Of a DNA stretch of 64,000 nt, positions 39,819 through 49,803 are shown piece after piece. The DNA is taken from contig CAMAQM010000005.1 of assembly GCA_945860545.1 (NCBI GenBank), forward strand, positions 31,447-95,446, in the 5' to 3' direction. Under the pieces are notes generated by a model, which saw only the letters and a list, made by a program, of their open reading frames with translations, was not told the origin of the DNA and ran no database searches. A program made the position numbers and the translations under genes. The number at the start of each line of letters is the position of its first letter. The stretch's first letter is position 1. This DNA comes from Bifidobacterium breve (GTDB lineage Bacteria; Actinomycetota; Acidimicrobiia; Acidimicrobiales; Acidimicrobilacustridaceae).

Positions 39819-41413
39819 TGCCCCGCCCCGGACTCGTTCTTGACGTGGACCGTTCCACCCCTGCCGTGCTGTTCAACCACGGCGAACAATTGCGTCTCGA
39901 GAAGCTGCCCGCCGGCCGCAGCCGCATCATCTATCCGGCTGAACCGCTCGAACCCCTCGCCGACCCCGATGGTGCGATCGCCCACGCGCTGGCCAACCCC
40001 ATTGGAGACAGCGAACCGCTGGCTGCCCTGTTGCGCCCCGGCATGAAACTCACCATCGCCTTCGACGACATCTCGTTGCCGCTGCCGCCCATGCGCTCCC
40101 CCGACATCCGCCAGCGCGTCATCGAGGCCGTGTTGGACCTCGCCGCCGCGGCGGGGGTGGACGACGTGATGCTGATCGCGGCTTTGGCGCTGCATCGGCG
40201 CATGACTGAAGACGAGTTGCGCCACGCCGTGGGCGACCGGGTCTACGACGCCTTCGCCCCCCACGGCCTGCTCGTCAACCACGATGCCGAGGACCCCGAC
40301 AACCTGTTGGAGATCGGCACCACCCGTCACGGTGAGGTGGTGGAGATCAACCGTCGGGCGGCGGAGAGCGACCTCATCGTGTACGTCAACATCAATCTCG
40401 TGGCCATGGACGGCGGATGGAAGTCCACGGCCACCGGGTTGTCGTCGTACCGCAGTCTGCGCCACCACCACAACGTGGAGACGATGGAGCACTCCCGGTC
40501 GTTCATGGATCGACACAACTCCGAGTTGCACCGGTCCAACTGGCGGATGGGCGAGGTGTTGCGCAACGCCGGCATCAAGGTGTTCCAGATCGAGACGACG
40601 ATGAACAACGACGTGTTCGGCACCACCGGCCCGCTCGCCGTGCTGCAAAAGCGCGAGTGGGAATGGTCGGCGCGTGACCGGGTGGCGGTGCACGCCATGA
40701 AGACGGGCCTTGACCGGATGCCGGCGCGCACCCGTCGCAACGTGTTCCACTCGTGGCGGGCCCCTCACGCCATGACCTCGGTGCAGGCCGGTGAGGTGGA
40801 GGCGGTGCATGAGGTCACCACCGCCAACGTGTACGCCCAGCACCTCGTGCCCGTCGAGGGCCAGACCGACATCCTCACCATGGGCCTGCCCTACATCGGC
40901 CCCTACAACGTGAATTCGGTCATGAACCCGATCCTGGTGATGTGTCTGGGACTGGGGTACTTCTTCAACCTGTACCGGGGGAAGCCGTTGGTGCGCGAAG
41001 GCGGCGTGATCATCATGAGTCACCCCACCCCGTGGGATTTCCACCCGGTGCACCACCCGTCCTACATCGACTTCTTCGAACAGGTCCTCGCCGACACCAC
41101 CGACCCGCGGGTCATCGAGGAACGCTACGAGCGGCAGTTCGCCGAGGACGAGTGGTACCGCCACCTGTACCGCACCAGTCACGCCTACCACGGGGTGCAC
41201 CCGTTCTACATGTGGTACTGGGGCGCGCACGCGCTGTCGCACGTGGGGCGGGTCATCATCGTGGGCGGGGACCGTGCCGCCGTTCATCGACTCGGGTTCA
41301 CCCCGGCGTCGTCACTGTCCGACGCACTCGAGATGGCGTCGGACACCGTGGGACCCCACGCCACCATCACCCATCTGCACAACCCGCCGATCCTCATGGC
41401 CGACGTGACGTGA
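39818..41413 (+). CDS. LarA-like (DUF2088, nickel-pincer lactate racemase superfamily) protein
   Basis: LTIAFDDISLPLPPMRSPDIRQRVIEAVLDLAAAAGVDDVMLIAALALHRRMTEDELRHAVG...HDAEDPDNLLEIGTTRHGEVVEINRRAAESDLIVYVN...DGGWKSTATG; TGATG coupling. Confidence 0.85.
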   Translation: MPRPGLVLDVDRSTPAVLFNHGEQLRLEKLPAGRSRIIYPAEPLEPLADPDGAIAHALANPIGDSEPLAALLRPGMKLTIAFDDISLPLPPMRSPDIRQRVIEAVLDLAAAAGVDDVMLIAALALHRRMTEDELRHAVGDRVYDAFAPHGLLVNHDAEDPDNLLEIGTTRHGEVVEINRRAAESDLIVYVNINLVAMDGGWKSTATGLSSYRSLRHHHNVETMEHSRSFMDRHNSELHRSNWRMGEVLRNAGIKVFQIETTMNNDVFGTTGPLAVLQKREWEWSARDRVAVHAMKTGLDRMPARTRRNVFHSWRAPHAMTSVQAGEVEAVHEVTTANVYAQHLVPVEGQTDILTMGLPYIGPYNVNSVMNPILVMCLGLGYFFNLYRGKPLVREGGVIIMSHPTPWDFHPVHHPSYIDFFEQVLADTTDPRVIEERYERQFAEDEWYRHLYRTSHAYHGVHPFYMWYWGAHALSHVGRVIIVGGDRAAVHRLGFTPASSLSDALEMASDTVGPHATITHLHNPPILMADVT

Positions 41414-42405
41414 CGACCCGACCCGACCCGACCCGGCGACGACTCCCCGTCAACGGCGTGGACCTGGCCCAGCGCGCTCGCACCGTGGCGCGCAACGCCA
41501 ACCGCCGGGTTCGGGGGGCGTTGCGTGCCGTGCCGGGCCTGCGTCCAACCCCGGTGCCGGCCGGTGTGGCCCCGGTGCGCAGGCGACGCAACGTCGGCGC
41601 CGACTACGACACGTCGTGGGCGAGGGCGTGGCCGGCACGCATGACCCGGGCGCTGTTGGTCGAGGGCCTCGTTCGCCCGATGATGGGGGCTCTGGCGTCC
41701 CCCACCATCGTCGGTCTTGACCGTCTGGCGGGACGCAGCGGACCGATGGTGTTCGCCGCCAACCACCACAGTCATCTCGACACCCCGCTGTTGGTGTCAG
41801 CCATTCCCGAACCGTGGCGTCACCACCTCGTCGTCGGCGCCGCCGCCGACTACTTCTTCGCCAACCGCCTCACCTCACCGCTGTCGGCACTGGTGGTGGG
41901 GGCCATCCCCATCGAACGTCAGAAGGTGGCGCGGCGCAGCGCCGACCTTGCCGCCGAACTGATCGAGGACGGGTGGAGCGTGCTCATCTTCCCCGAGGGT
42001 GGGCGCAGTCCTGACGGGTGGGGCCAACCGTTTCGGGGTGGCGCTGCGTACCTGGCGTTGCGGTGCGGGGTCCCGGTGGTTCCCGTCCACGTGGAAGGAA
42101 CCGGGCGCCTCCTGCCCAAGGGGGCCAAGTTCCCCCGCCGCGCTTCGACGACGGTGACGTTCGGGCCGCCGCTGGTTGCTCCCGACGGTGAGGACGCCCG
42201 GCGGTTCGCCAAGCGCATCGAAGCGGCCGTGGCCGCACTGGCCGACGAACACTCGACCGACTGGTGGCAGGCCCGTCGCCGCGCCCACGCCGGCACCACC
42301 CCGTCGCTACAGGCCCCTCCCGATGGGGCGTGGCGGCGCACCTGGGCGCTCGGAGGAGAGACCGAACGGAAGCGGGAACGCTGGCCGTTGCGTTCCTCGG
42401 ACTGA
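41410..42405 (+). CDS. PlsC-type 1-acyl-glycerol-phosphate acyltransferase
   Basis: VFAANHHSHLDTPLLVSAIP; AIPIERQKVAR; LIFPEGGRSPDGWGQPFRGGAAYLALRCGVPVVPVHVEGTG; GTGA overlap. Confidence 0.94.
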   Translation: MTTRPDPTRRRLPVNGVDLAQRARTVARNANRRVRGALRAVPGLRPTPVPAGVAPVRRRRNVGADYDTSWARAWPARMTRALLVEGLVRPMMGALASPTIVGLDRLAGRSGPMVFAANHHSHLDTPLLVSAIPEPWRHHLVVGAAADYFFANRLTSPLSALVVGAIPIERQKVARRSADLAAELIEDGWSVLIFPEGGRSPDGWGQPFRGGAAYLALRCGVPVVPVHVEGTGRLLPKGAKFPRRASTTVTFGPPLVAPDGEDARRFAKRIEAAVAALADEHSTDWWQARRRAHAGTTPSLQAPPDGAWRRTWALGGETERKRERWPLRSSD

Positions 42406-42428
42406 ACGTCGGCGTTGGCCCCGGGGCC

Positions 42429-42839
42429 TCAGCCGCCGCTCGTGGCGGTGGGGTCCTCCACCGGTTCGAGTTCGATCTCGACCGATTCCTCGGGGGCGAT
42501 CGTCACCGATCGGTCCCCGACGAGGGCGACCGGGTCGATGCCGCAGTCCCGCAAGGCGGTGAGCGTGGCGTCCGACGAGGCGTCATCGGTGGGTTCGTAG
42601 GTCTCCGGGTCGTCGACGAACCGTTGCATCTCCTCGGTCCCGTAGATCTCGATCATCTGGCCGGCGAGGCAATCCGACTGGGGTTCGTCGAGGGGCAGGA
42701 TGGATCGGAACTGGATAGCCACCGAGGCTTGCAGCGCACCGTCGTCACCCCCGCCGCAGGCAACCCCACCAACGCCAAGCACGCCGACCATCCCGAGGAC
42801 CGCCAGACGGTTCACACCCGTTCGTCGCCTCTGACCCAT
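42429..42839 (-). CDS. hypothetical secreted protein
   Basis: VNRLAVLGMVGVLGVGGVACGGGDDGA lipobox. Confidence 0.7.
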   Translation of the reverse strand: MGQRRRTGVNRLAVLGMVGVLGVGGVACGGGDDGALQASVAIQFRSILPLDEPQSDCLAGQMIEIYGTEEMQRFVDDPETYEPTDDASSDATLTALRDCGIDPVALVGDRSVTIAPEESVEIELEPVEDPTATSGG

Positions 42840-42981
42840 GTGACTACCTCCCTGCGTGGCGCCTTGACGCGCGCCTTTAGTCTGTCGTGTCCGACGACCT
42901 CAGCGGTGCGCGGCCCCTAAAACCCCGCAATGGCGCCAGCGGAGACGGAGCCCCACACGACGGGGCGGTACGCTGGCACTC

Positions 42982-43425
42982 GTGGAACAACCACCGACCG
43001 ACCCGTGGGGGAACCCGCTGCCTCCGGCACCACCGGCACCATCGCTGCCGCCTGCGCCCCCCGGTGTTCGCCCGACGGCGAGTGGATCGTGGTGGGGTGA
43101 CGGAACCGAGGCGGCACCCGCCGCCACCGATCCATGGGGAGTCGCCGCGCCGCCGGCGCCCACCAAGACCCCCGGCGCGGCGATCGGCGGGCTGATCGCG
43201 TCTCTGGTGGGGATCGTGGTGTGTGGCGTGGTGCTGTGCCCCGTCGGGGTCGCACTCGGCTTCGCCGCCCGCTCCACCATCCGACGCACCGGTGCCCCCG
43301 GTGACGGGCTCGCCATCGCCGCCATCGTGGTGGGCGTGGTTGGTTTCATTCTCAACGTGGTGATGATCATCGCCCTGTTCACCAATCCCGACCTCATGGA
43401 TCAACTCAACGACACCGGCGTCTGA
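42982..43425 (+). CDS. DUF4190-like membrane protein
   Basis: Pro-rich N-terminus then AIGGLIASLVGIVVCGVVLCPVGVALGFAARSTIRRTG...GLAIAAIVVGVVGFILNVV; TACGCT 7 nt before GTG. Confidence 0.8.
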   Translation: MEQPPTDPWGNPLPPAPPAPSLPPAPPGVRPTASGSWWGDGTEAAPAATDPWGVAAPPAPTKTPGAAIGGLIASLVGIVVCGVVLCPVGVALGFAARSTIRRTGAPGDGLAIAAIVVGVVGFILNVVMIIALFTNPDLMDQLNDTGV

Positions 43426-43488
43426 GCACCCCCGGACGCCGGAACCCAACGAACAACGACCGACAACGCAGCAACAACTGGAGCACCA

Positions 43489-45765
43489 ATGGCAGTCGAA
43501 CCCACCACCCCCCTTGAGCTTGTGACCGGCGTGTACGCCCGGCTCGGTGAACGGGTGGCACTCGCCCGTGAGGTGCTCGGCCGCCCGGTGACCTTCGCCG
43601 AGAAGGTGCTGTTCGGCCACCTGCGCAACCCGCAGAACCAGACGTTCGAGCGGGCCGTCACCTACAACGACCTCGATCCCGACCGGGTCGCCATGCAGGA
43701 CGCCACCGCCCAGATGGCGCTGTTGCAGTTCATGACGGCAGGGCTGCCTGAGGCGGCCGTGCCTTCCACCGTGCACTGCGACCACCTGATCCAGGCCCGC
43801 ACCGACGGCCACGTGGACCTGCTCGCCGCACTCGACACCAACGCCGAGGTGTACGACTTCCTCGAGTCCGTGTCGGCCAAGTACGGCATCGGGTTCTGGA
43901 AGCCGGGGTCGGGCATCATCCACCAGGTCGTGTTGGAGCAGTACGCCTTCCCCGGCGGGATGATGATCGGCACCGACAGCCACACCCCCAACGCCGGGGG
44001 CCTCGGCATGGTGGCGATCGGGGTCGGCGGCGCCGACGCCGTCGACGTCATGACCGGCTACCCGTTCAACGTGCGTTGGCCCAAGCTCATCGGCGTCGAA
44101 CTCACCGGCGAACTGACCGGCTGGGCGGCGCCCAAGGACGTCATCTTGAAGGTGGCCGAACTGTTGACCGTCAAGGGCGGCACCGGCGCCATCGTGGAGT
44201 ACTTCGGCCCCGGGGCGCGGTCGCTGTCAGCCACCGGCAAGGCCACCATCTGCAACATGGGTGCCGAGATCGGCGCCACCACCTCGTTGTTCGCCTACGA
44301 CGAGGCGATGGGCCGCTACCTGCGGGCCACCGGCCGGGCCGGCATCGCCGACGCTGCTGACGGCGTTGCCGAGCTGTTGCGCTCCGACGACGAGGTGGAG
44401 GCCGACCCGGATCGCTTCTACGACGAGGTGGTCCGCATCGACCTTTCCTCCCTCGAACCGCTCATCAACGGCCCCCACACCCCCGACCGTGCCCGGCCGG
44501 TGTCGGCACTTGGCGCCGAAGCGGCTGCCGAGGGTTGGCCCGAGACCATCAGTGCGGCCCTGGTGGGTTCGTGCACCAACTCGTCGTACGAGGACATCTC
44601 GCGGGCGGCGAGCATCGCTCGCGTGGCCGCGGCGGCGGGCCTGACGGCGCGGACCAAGTTGATGGTCACCCCCGGGTCCGAACGAGTGCGGGCCACCATT
44701 GAACGCGACGGCCTGCTCGCCGACCTTGAGAGCATCGGGGCGGTGGTGCTGGCCAACGCCTGTGGCCCCTGCATCGGGCAGTGGTCACGCAGCGACGTCA
44801 GCGAGGGTGACGTCAACGTCATCGTGAACTCCTACAACCGCAACTTCCCCAAGCGCAACGACGGCCTGGCGTCCACGCTGTCGTTCGTCACGTCACCTGA
44901 GACGGTGGTGGCGCTCGCCCTCGCCGGTCGACTCGACTTCGACCCGCGCACCGACACCCTGACCAACGAGGCCGGCGAACAGATCCACCTCAGCGTCAGC
45001 GAGGGCGACGAGTTGCCCGCCTCGGGATTCGTCCCCGCCGACGAAGGGTTCGTCGCCCCGCCCGCCGACGGGTCGTCGGTGGTCGTCAAGGTGGACCCGG
45101 CCTCTGAGCGCCTGCAGTTGCTCGAACCGTTCCCGGCGTGGGACGGCAACGATTTCGTCGACCTGCCGGTGCTGGTCAAGGCCCGCGGCAAGTGCACCAC
45201 CGACCACATCTCCGCTGCGGGTCCGTGGCTGAAGTACCGGGGTCACCTCGAGAACATCTCGGGGAACCTGTTCCTCGGGGCGGTCAACGCCTTCACCGAC
45301 GAGACGGGGACCGGCGTGGACCAGATCGACGGCGAGGTCCGTTCCCTGCCTGAGATCGCCAAGCGCTACCACGAGGCCGGCATGGGTTGGGTGGCCATTG
45401 GGGACGAGAACTACGGCGAGGGTTCGTCACGTGAGCACGCCGCCATGGAACCCCGCCATCGCGGGTGCCGGGCGGTGCTGAGCCGTTCGTTCGCCCGCAT
45501 CGCCGAGACCAACCTGAAAAAGCAGGGGGTGCTGCCGTTGACGTTCGCCGACCCGTCCACTTGGGAGGCCATCGGCCCCGACGACCGCATCTCCATCCTC
45601 GGTCTCGCCGACCTCGCTGCGGACACGCCGGTGCGTTGCCGGGTCACCAAAGCCGACGGCACCTCGGTGGACTTCGAGTGCAACCACTCCATGTCCGCCG
45701 AGCAGATCGGATGGTTCCGCGCCGGCGGGGCGCTCAACATCATCCGCGCCGCCCAGGCCGGCTGA
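43489..45765 (+). CDS. acn: aconitate hydratase
   Basis: [75 protein letters not shown]. Confidence 0.97.
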   Translation: MAVEPTTPLELVTGVYARLGERVALAREVLGRPVTFAEKVLFGHLRNPQNQTFERAVTYNDLDPDRVAMQDATAQMALLQFMTAGLPEAAVPSTVHCDHLIQARTDGHVDLLAALDTNAEVYDFLESVSAKYGIGFWKPGSGIIHQVVLEQYAFPGGMMIGTDSHTPNAGGLGMVAIGVGGADAVDVMTGYPFNVRWPKLIGVELTGELTGWAAPKDVILKVAELLTVKGGTGAIVEYFGPGARSLSATGKATICNMGAEIGATTSLFAYDEAMGRYLRATGRAGIADAADGVAELLRSDDEVEADPDRFYDEVVRIDLSSLEPLINGPHTPDRARPVSALGAEAAAEGWPETISAALVGSCTNSSYEDISRAASIARVAAAAGLTARTKLMVTPGSERVRATIERDGLLADLESIGAVVLANACGPCIGQWSRSDVSEGDVNVIVNSYNRNFPKRNDGLASTLSFVTSPETVVALALAGRLDFDPRTDTLTNEAGEQIHLSVSEGDELPASGFVPADEGFVAPPADGSSVVVKVDPASERLQLLEPFPAWDGNDFVDLPVLVKARGKCTTDHISAAGPWLKYRGHLENISGNLFLGAVNAFTDETGTGVDQIDGEVRSLPEIAKRYHEAGMGWVAIGDENYGEGSSREHAAMEPRHRGCRAVLSRSFARIAETNLKKQGVLPLTFADPSTWEAIGPDDRISILGLADLAADTPVRCRVTKADGTSVDFECNHSMSAEQIGWFRAGGALNIIRAAQAG

Positions 45766-45793
45766 GGCGAGCCACCGCCCCGCCTCGGGGCGA

Positions 45794-47227
45794 TCAGTCG
45801 GTGCCGGGTCGCCGGTGCGACTCGTGTTCGGTGTCGCCGTCGGGGTCGGTGGTGTGCCCTGATGGGGTGGCCAACGCCAGTTCTTCAGCGGTGGGTTCCC
45901 GGTGTCGCCGCGCCTCGGCGGGTAGCAGCGTGACGATGGCCGCCATGATTCTCTGCGTGTCGGCGTCGGGGTCCACGCCACCGAGTTCGACGGCGGGACC
46001 AACGGTGACCGACACCGAGGGCGGGTCGACGATGTTGAGGAGGTTGGGCAGCCGGCTGCTGCGCGGCCAGACCTTCTCGGTGCCCCACAGCCCGATCGGG
46101 ACGACGGGGGCGCCGGTCATCGCCGCCAGGCGGGCCGTGCCCCACCGCCCCTGCAGTTCAGGGTCGAAGAACGCCCGGCCGCGCGGAATGGTTCCCTGCG
46201 GCATCACGACGACCATCTCACCGGCGCTGAGTGCGGCGGCGGCCTCCTCGAGGGGTGCGTCGGACCCGCTGCCGCGCTCGACCCGGATGCCGCCCACCGC
46301 CCGGGCGATGTCGCCGATCACGGGGGCGTCGAACACCTCCTTCTTGCCGAGGAAACGCGCCGGGCGACCCACCCGCGCCACGGCCATGCCGACCGCCACA
46401 GGATCGAAGTAGCTGCGGTGGTTGGCGGCGAGAATCACCGGTCCGGTGGTGGGGATGTGTTCGGTGCCGTGCACGCTGAGACGCACGAACGGCAACAGTT
46501 CGGGGCGCACGAACGGAAACAGGAGTTTCTGCGGTTCGAGACCGGCAAGCTTGGGCACCCCCGGGGGCACGTCCAGCCACGTCACCGGCCAGCGACGCAC
46601 CACGGCATACAGCGCCAGGCGCGGATCGGGGTTCACCGCCACGGGGTGGCCAACGGCGCCGAGCAACGGCACGTCGTACCACGAGTCGGAGTAGGCGTGA
46701 CTGGCGGCGAGGTCGGCGTCGTTGGCCTCCGCCCATGTCCGCACCGCCTCGAGTTTCCCGTCGTTCCACACGAACGGTCCGTCAATCTCCCCGGTGTAGT
46801 GCCCGTCGGCTGACGCCCAACGGGTGGCGACCACGGCGTCGAGGCCGAGACGGGCGGCGAGGGGTGCCACGAGTGGGTGGGGTGTGGTGGTGGCGACCAC
46901 CACACGGTTGCCTTCGGCGCGGTGGCCGTCGATGAGGATGCGGGCGTAGGGCTGCACGAGCGGCTCGAGCTCGTCGGCGGCCATCTCTCCGGCGCGGGCC
47001 ACTGCCTCGACCGACCAGCCTGACGCGGCACGGGCCATCTGCCGGGCCGCCATCATGGCCGGCCGGTTCTCCCCCACCAGATCGAACAGTCCGAACAGCA
47101 GGCTCTCGCCAGGGATGGAGCGATCCGGCAACAGTCCCACGGCCCGCAACGCCCGGGAGATCGCCGGACCCGACGCGCCGCGAAGCAGCGTGCGGTCGAG
47201 GTCGAAGAAGGCGACGGGTGTGGGCAT
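45794..47227 (-). CDS. bifunctional HAD-IB hydrolase + PlsC acyltransferase
   Basis: VAFFDLDRTLLRGASGPAIS; ILAANHRSYFDPVAVGMA; VVMPQGTIPRGRAFF; TAGCGT 7 nt before ATG. Confidence 0.92.
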   Translation of the reverse strand: MPTPVAFFDLDRTLLRGASGPAISRALRAVGLLPDRSIPGESLLFGLFDLVGENRPAMMAARQMARAASGWSVEAVARAGEMAADELEPLVQPYARILIDGHRAEGNRVVVATTTPHPLVAPLAARLGLDAVVATRWASADGHYTGEIDGPFVWNDGKLEAVRTWAEANDADLAASHAYSDSWYDVPLLGAVGHPVAVNPDPRLALYAVVRRWPVTWLDVPPGVPKLAGLEPQKLLFPFVRPELLPFVRLSVHGTEHIPTTGPVILAANHRSYFDPVAVGMAVARVGRPARFLGKKEVFDAPVIGDIARAVGGIRVERGSGSDAPLEEAAAALSAGEMVVVMPQGTIPRGRAFFDPELQGRWGTARLAAMTGAPVVPIGLWGTEKVWPRSSRLPNLLNIVDPPSVSVTVGPAVELGGVDPDADTQRIMAAIVTLLPAEARRHREPTAEELALATPSGHTTDPDGDTEHESHRRPGTD

Positions 47228-47305
47228 CGGGGAAACGCTAGGCCCCAACGCCTCCCGACGGAAAGGCCAGCGTCTCGGAATCAGACGTTGTGGGCGGCCA
47301 CAACG

Positions 47306-47427
47306 AAAAGGAGCAGGCCACCGAAGTGACCTGCTCCTTGGGGTTCCGGGGCACCGGGGGGGACGGCACCAGCGAAACCGGCTCGAGGGATCTCCGGGGG
47401 GAGGAGATCTTTCCTCGGCGTATGTGA
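47306..47427 (-). ncRNA. 6C-type small RNA
   Basis: RNA strand: GATCTCC-TCCCCCC-GGAGATC and GGTGCCG-TCCCCCC-CGGTGCC hairpins, then AAGGAGCAGGTCAC-TTCG-GTGGCCTGCTCCTT-TTCGTT terminator; promoter TAGACA-17-CATACT just upstream. Confidence 0.88.
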
Positions 47428-47432
47428 GAGTC

Positions 47433-47461
47433 AGTATGCCGATCCCCCGCTCATCTGTCTA
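47433..47461 (-). promoter_or_regulatory. predicted promoter of the 6C RNA
   Basis: -35 TAGACA (47456-47461), 17-nt spacer, -10 CATACT (47433-47438), minus strand. Confidence 0.65.
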
Positions 47462-47509
47462 CTAGCAATTTGAGATGTTACCCATCGGTATTTCCGATAG
47501 GGTGGAGGC

Positions 47510-48427
47510 GTGGACCTCCGCCAACTCAATGCGCTGCTCGCCGTGGCCGACCACGGCACGTTCTCAGCCGCCGCCAAGGCCCTCCACACCGTGCAGTCCA
47601 ACGTGTCCAACCACGTCGGCCGCCTCGAACGGGAACTCGGCGTCACCCTCGTTGACCGCTCCTCGGGTCAACTCACCGCCGAAGGCGAGGTTGTCGCCGC
47701 CGGAGCGCGACGCATCAACGGCGAACTCGACGGCGTCGCCGCCGACGTGGCCGCCCTGCGCGCCGAAGTCAGCGGCTCGGTGCGGCTCGGCATGATCGGG
47801 ACCACCGCCCGGTGGCTGGCCCCGGCACTCATGGAGGAAATGGCTGAGCGCTACCCCAAGGTGCACCTCATCGTCACCGACGCCACCACCACCTCACTGC
47901 TCCCCCAGCTGCTCGCCGGCAACCTCGATCTCGCCGTGGTCAACCTGCCCATCGACGACCCCGAGGTCACGACCGAACTGCTCTTCACCGAGGACACCAT
48001 CCTCCTCACCCCCGCCGACCACCCCTTCGCCCACCGCGCCGAGGTCGATTTCACCGAACTCGACGGGATGCCTCTCCTGCTCGAACCCGCCGGCACCTCG
48101 TTCCGTCGGGTGCTCGACGCCCGAGCCGCCGACGCCGGCATCACCCTGGTGGCCAAAGCCGAGGTGGACGGCATGCGCCTGCTGGCCTCTCTGGCGTTCC
48201 AACGGTTCGGTGCCAGCGTGGTCCCCTCCAGCGCCGCACCGGCCTGGTTGGAGGGCGACTGGCGACGGATCCGCCTCACCGGCCTCGAGGGGCGCAGCGT
48301 CGGCCTCGCCCGGCGACGCCGGGGCGCCCCCGCTGCGCCATCACGTGCCTTGCGCGAAGTCCTCTCGGGGGTGGTGGCGGCCGAAGCCCCAACCCAGCCC
48401 GGCATCACTCCGGTCAACGCCGCGTGA
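47510..48427 (+). CDS. LysR-family transcriptional regulator
   Basis: MDLRQLNALLAVADHGTFSAAAKALHTVQSNVSNHVGRLERELGVTLVDRSSGQLTAEGE; TAGGGT 6 nt before GTG. Confidence 0.95.
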   Translation: MDLRQLNALLAVADHGTFSAAAKALHTVQSNVSNHVGRLERELGVTLVDRSSGQLTAEGEVVAAGARRINGELDGVAADVAALRAEVSGSVRLGMIGTTARWLAPALMEEMAERYPKVHLIVTDATTTSLLPQLLAGNLDLAVVNLPIDDPEVTTELLFTEDTILLTPADHPFAHRAEVDFTELDGMPLLLEPAGTSFRRVLDARAADAGITLVAKAEVDGMRLLASLAFQRFGASVVPSSAAPAWLEGDWRRIRLTGLEGRSVGLARRRRGAPAAPSRALREVLSGVVAAEAPTQPGITPVNAA

Positions 48428-48527
48428 ACAACCGGCGAAAGCGCTCCTGGCCGACGGCACGACGGCACCGGGTGACTAGGCTGGGCATGCAGACCCATCT
48501 CACGACGACGACTCCCAGGGCAGGCCA

Positions 48528-49799
48528 GTGACCGATTCAGTGACCATCACCGACAACCGCACCGGCGAGAGCATCGAGATCCCGATCGACAACGGAGGTG
48601 TGGACGCCCGCCAGTGGTCCAAACTCCTCCCCGGCACCTGGTTCTTCGACCCGTCGTTCTCCACCACCGCCGCAGCAGAGAGCGCCATCACCGAACTCGA
48701 CGGTGAGAACGGCATCCTGCGCTACCGGGGGTACCCCATTGAGGACCTGGCGGAGAACTCGACCTACCTCGAGGTGGCCTACCTGCTCATCCACGGTGAA
48801 CTGCCCACCCAAACCCAGTTCGACGAGTGGGTGCACGAAATCACCTACCACACGTTCATCCACGAGAACGTCCGCAAGCGGTTCATGGAGGGCTTCCACC
48901 ACGACGCCCACCCCATGGGCATCCTCGTGTCGACGCTGGCGGCGCTGAGCACCTTCTACCCCGACGCCAAGAACATCTTCGACCCGGACTCACGCCACAA
49001 GCAGATCATCCGGCTCATCGCCAAGATGCCCACCATCGCCGCCGGCGCGCACCGCCACAGCGTCGGGATGCCTTTCGTCTACCCCGACAACTCCCTCGAC
49101 TTCTGTTCGAACTTCCTGTCGATGATGTGGAAGGTGGCCGAACCCCACTACCAGCCCGACCCGGTGCTGGTCCGGGCCCTCGAGGTGTTGTTCATCCTCC
49201 ACGCCGACCACGAACAGAACTGCTCCACCACGGCCATGCGCGTGGTCGGTTCCGCTCACGCCGACCCGTACTCGGCTGCTGCTGCGGCCACCAGTGCGCT
49301 GTATGGACCACGTCACGGCGGCGCCAACGAGGCCGTGATCCGGATGCTCGGTGCCATCGGCAGCCTCGACAACGTCGACGACTACATCAAGCGGGTCAAG
49401 GCCGGCGAGGTACGACTGCAGGGCTTCGGTCACCGGGTGTACAAGAACTACGACCCCCGCGCCACCATCATCAAGCGCACGGCGTACGAGGTGTTCGAAG
49501 TCACCGGCCACAACGACTTGTTGGACATCGCCCTCAAGCTCGAGGAAGTGGCGCTCGCCGACGACTACTTCGTGAGCCGCAAGCTGTACCCCAACGTGGA
49601 CTTCTACTCGGGTCTCATCTACCAGGCCATGGGGTTCTCCACCGAGATGTTCCCGGTCCTGTTCGCCATCCCCCGCACCGCCGGGTGGTTGGCCCACTGG
49701 CTCGAGATGCTCGACCAGGACTCCCGCATCGCCCGGCCCCGACAGCTCTACACCGGGCCCGAGGTTCGGGCCTACGCCCCCATCGACGCCCGGAGCTGA
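48528..49799 (+). CDS. gltA: citrate synthase
   Basis: ENGILRYRGYPIEDLAENSTYLEVAYLLI; ALEVLFILHADHEQNCSTTAMRVVGSAHADPYSAAAAATSALYGPRHGGANEAV; GFGHRVYKNYDPRA. Confidence 0.97.
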   Translation: MTDSVTITDNRTGESIEIPIDNGGVDARQWSKLLPGTWFFDPSFSTTAAAESAITELDGENGILRYRGYPIEDLAENSTYLEVAYLLIHGELPTQTQFDEWVHEITYHTFIHENVRKRFMEGFHHDAHPMGILVSTLAALSTFYPDAKNIFDPDSRHKQIIRLIAKMPTIAAGAHRHSVGMPFVYPDNSLDFCSNFLSMMWKVAEPHYQPDPVLVRALEVLFILHADHEQNCSTTAMRVVGSAHADPYSAAAAATSALYGPRHGGANEAVIRMLGAIGSLDNVDDYIKRVKAGEVRLQGFGHRVYKNYDPRATIIKRTAYEVFEVTGHNDLLDIALKLEEVALADDYFVSRKLYPNVDFYSGLIYQAMGFSTEMFPVLFAIPRTAGWLAHWLEMLDQDSRIARPRQLYTGPEVRAYAPIDARS

Positions 49800-49803
49800 C
49801 CCG

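Noticed and set aside
39698-41287. 529-aa minus-strand ORF
   Set aside because: Antisense to the LarA-like gene; no recognisable motif, GC-driven open frame
48481-48500. TAGGCT-GGGC-ATG as a leaderless start before citrate synthase
   Set aside because: Spacing is only 4 nt and the ATG is not in frame with the citrate synthase ORF starting at 48528
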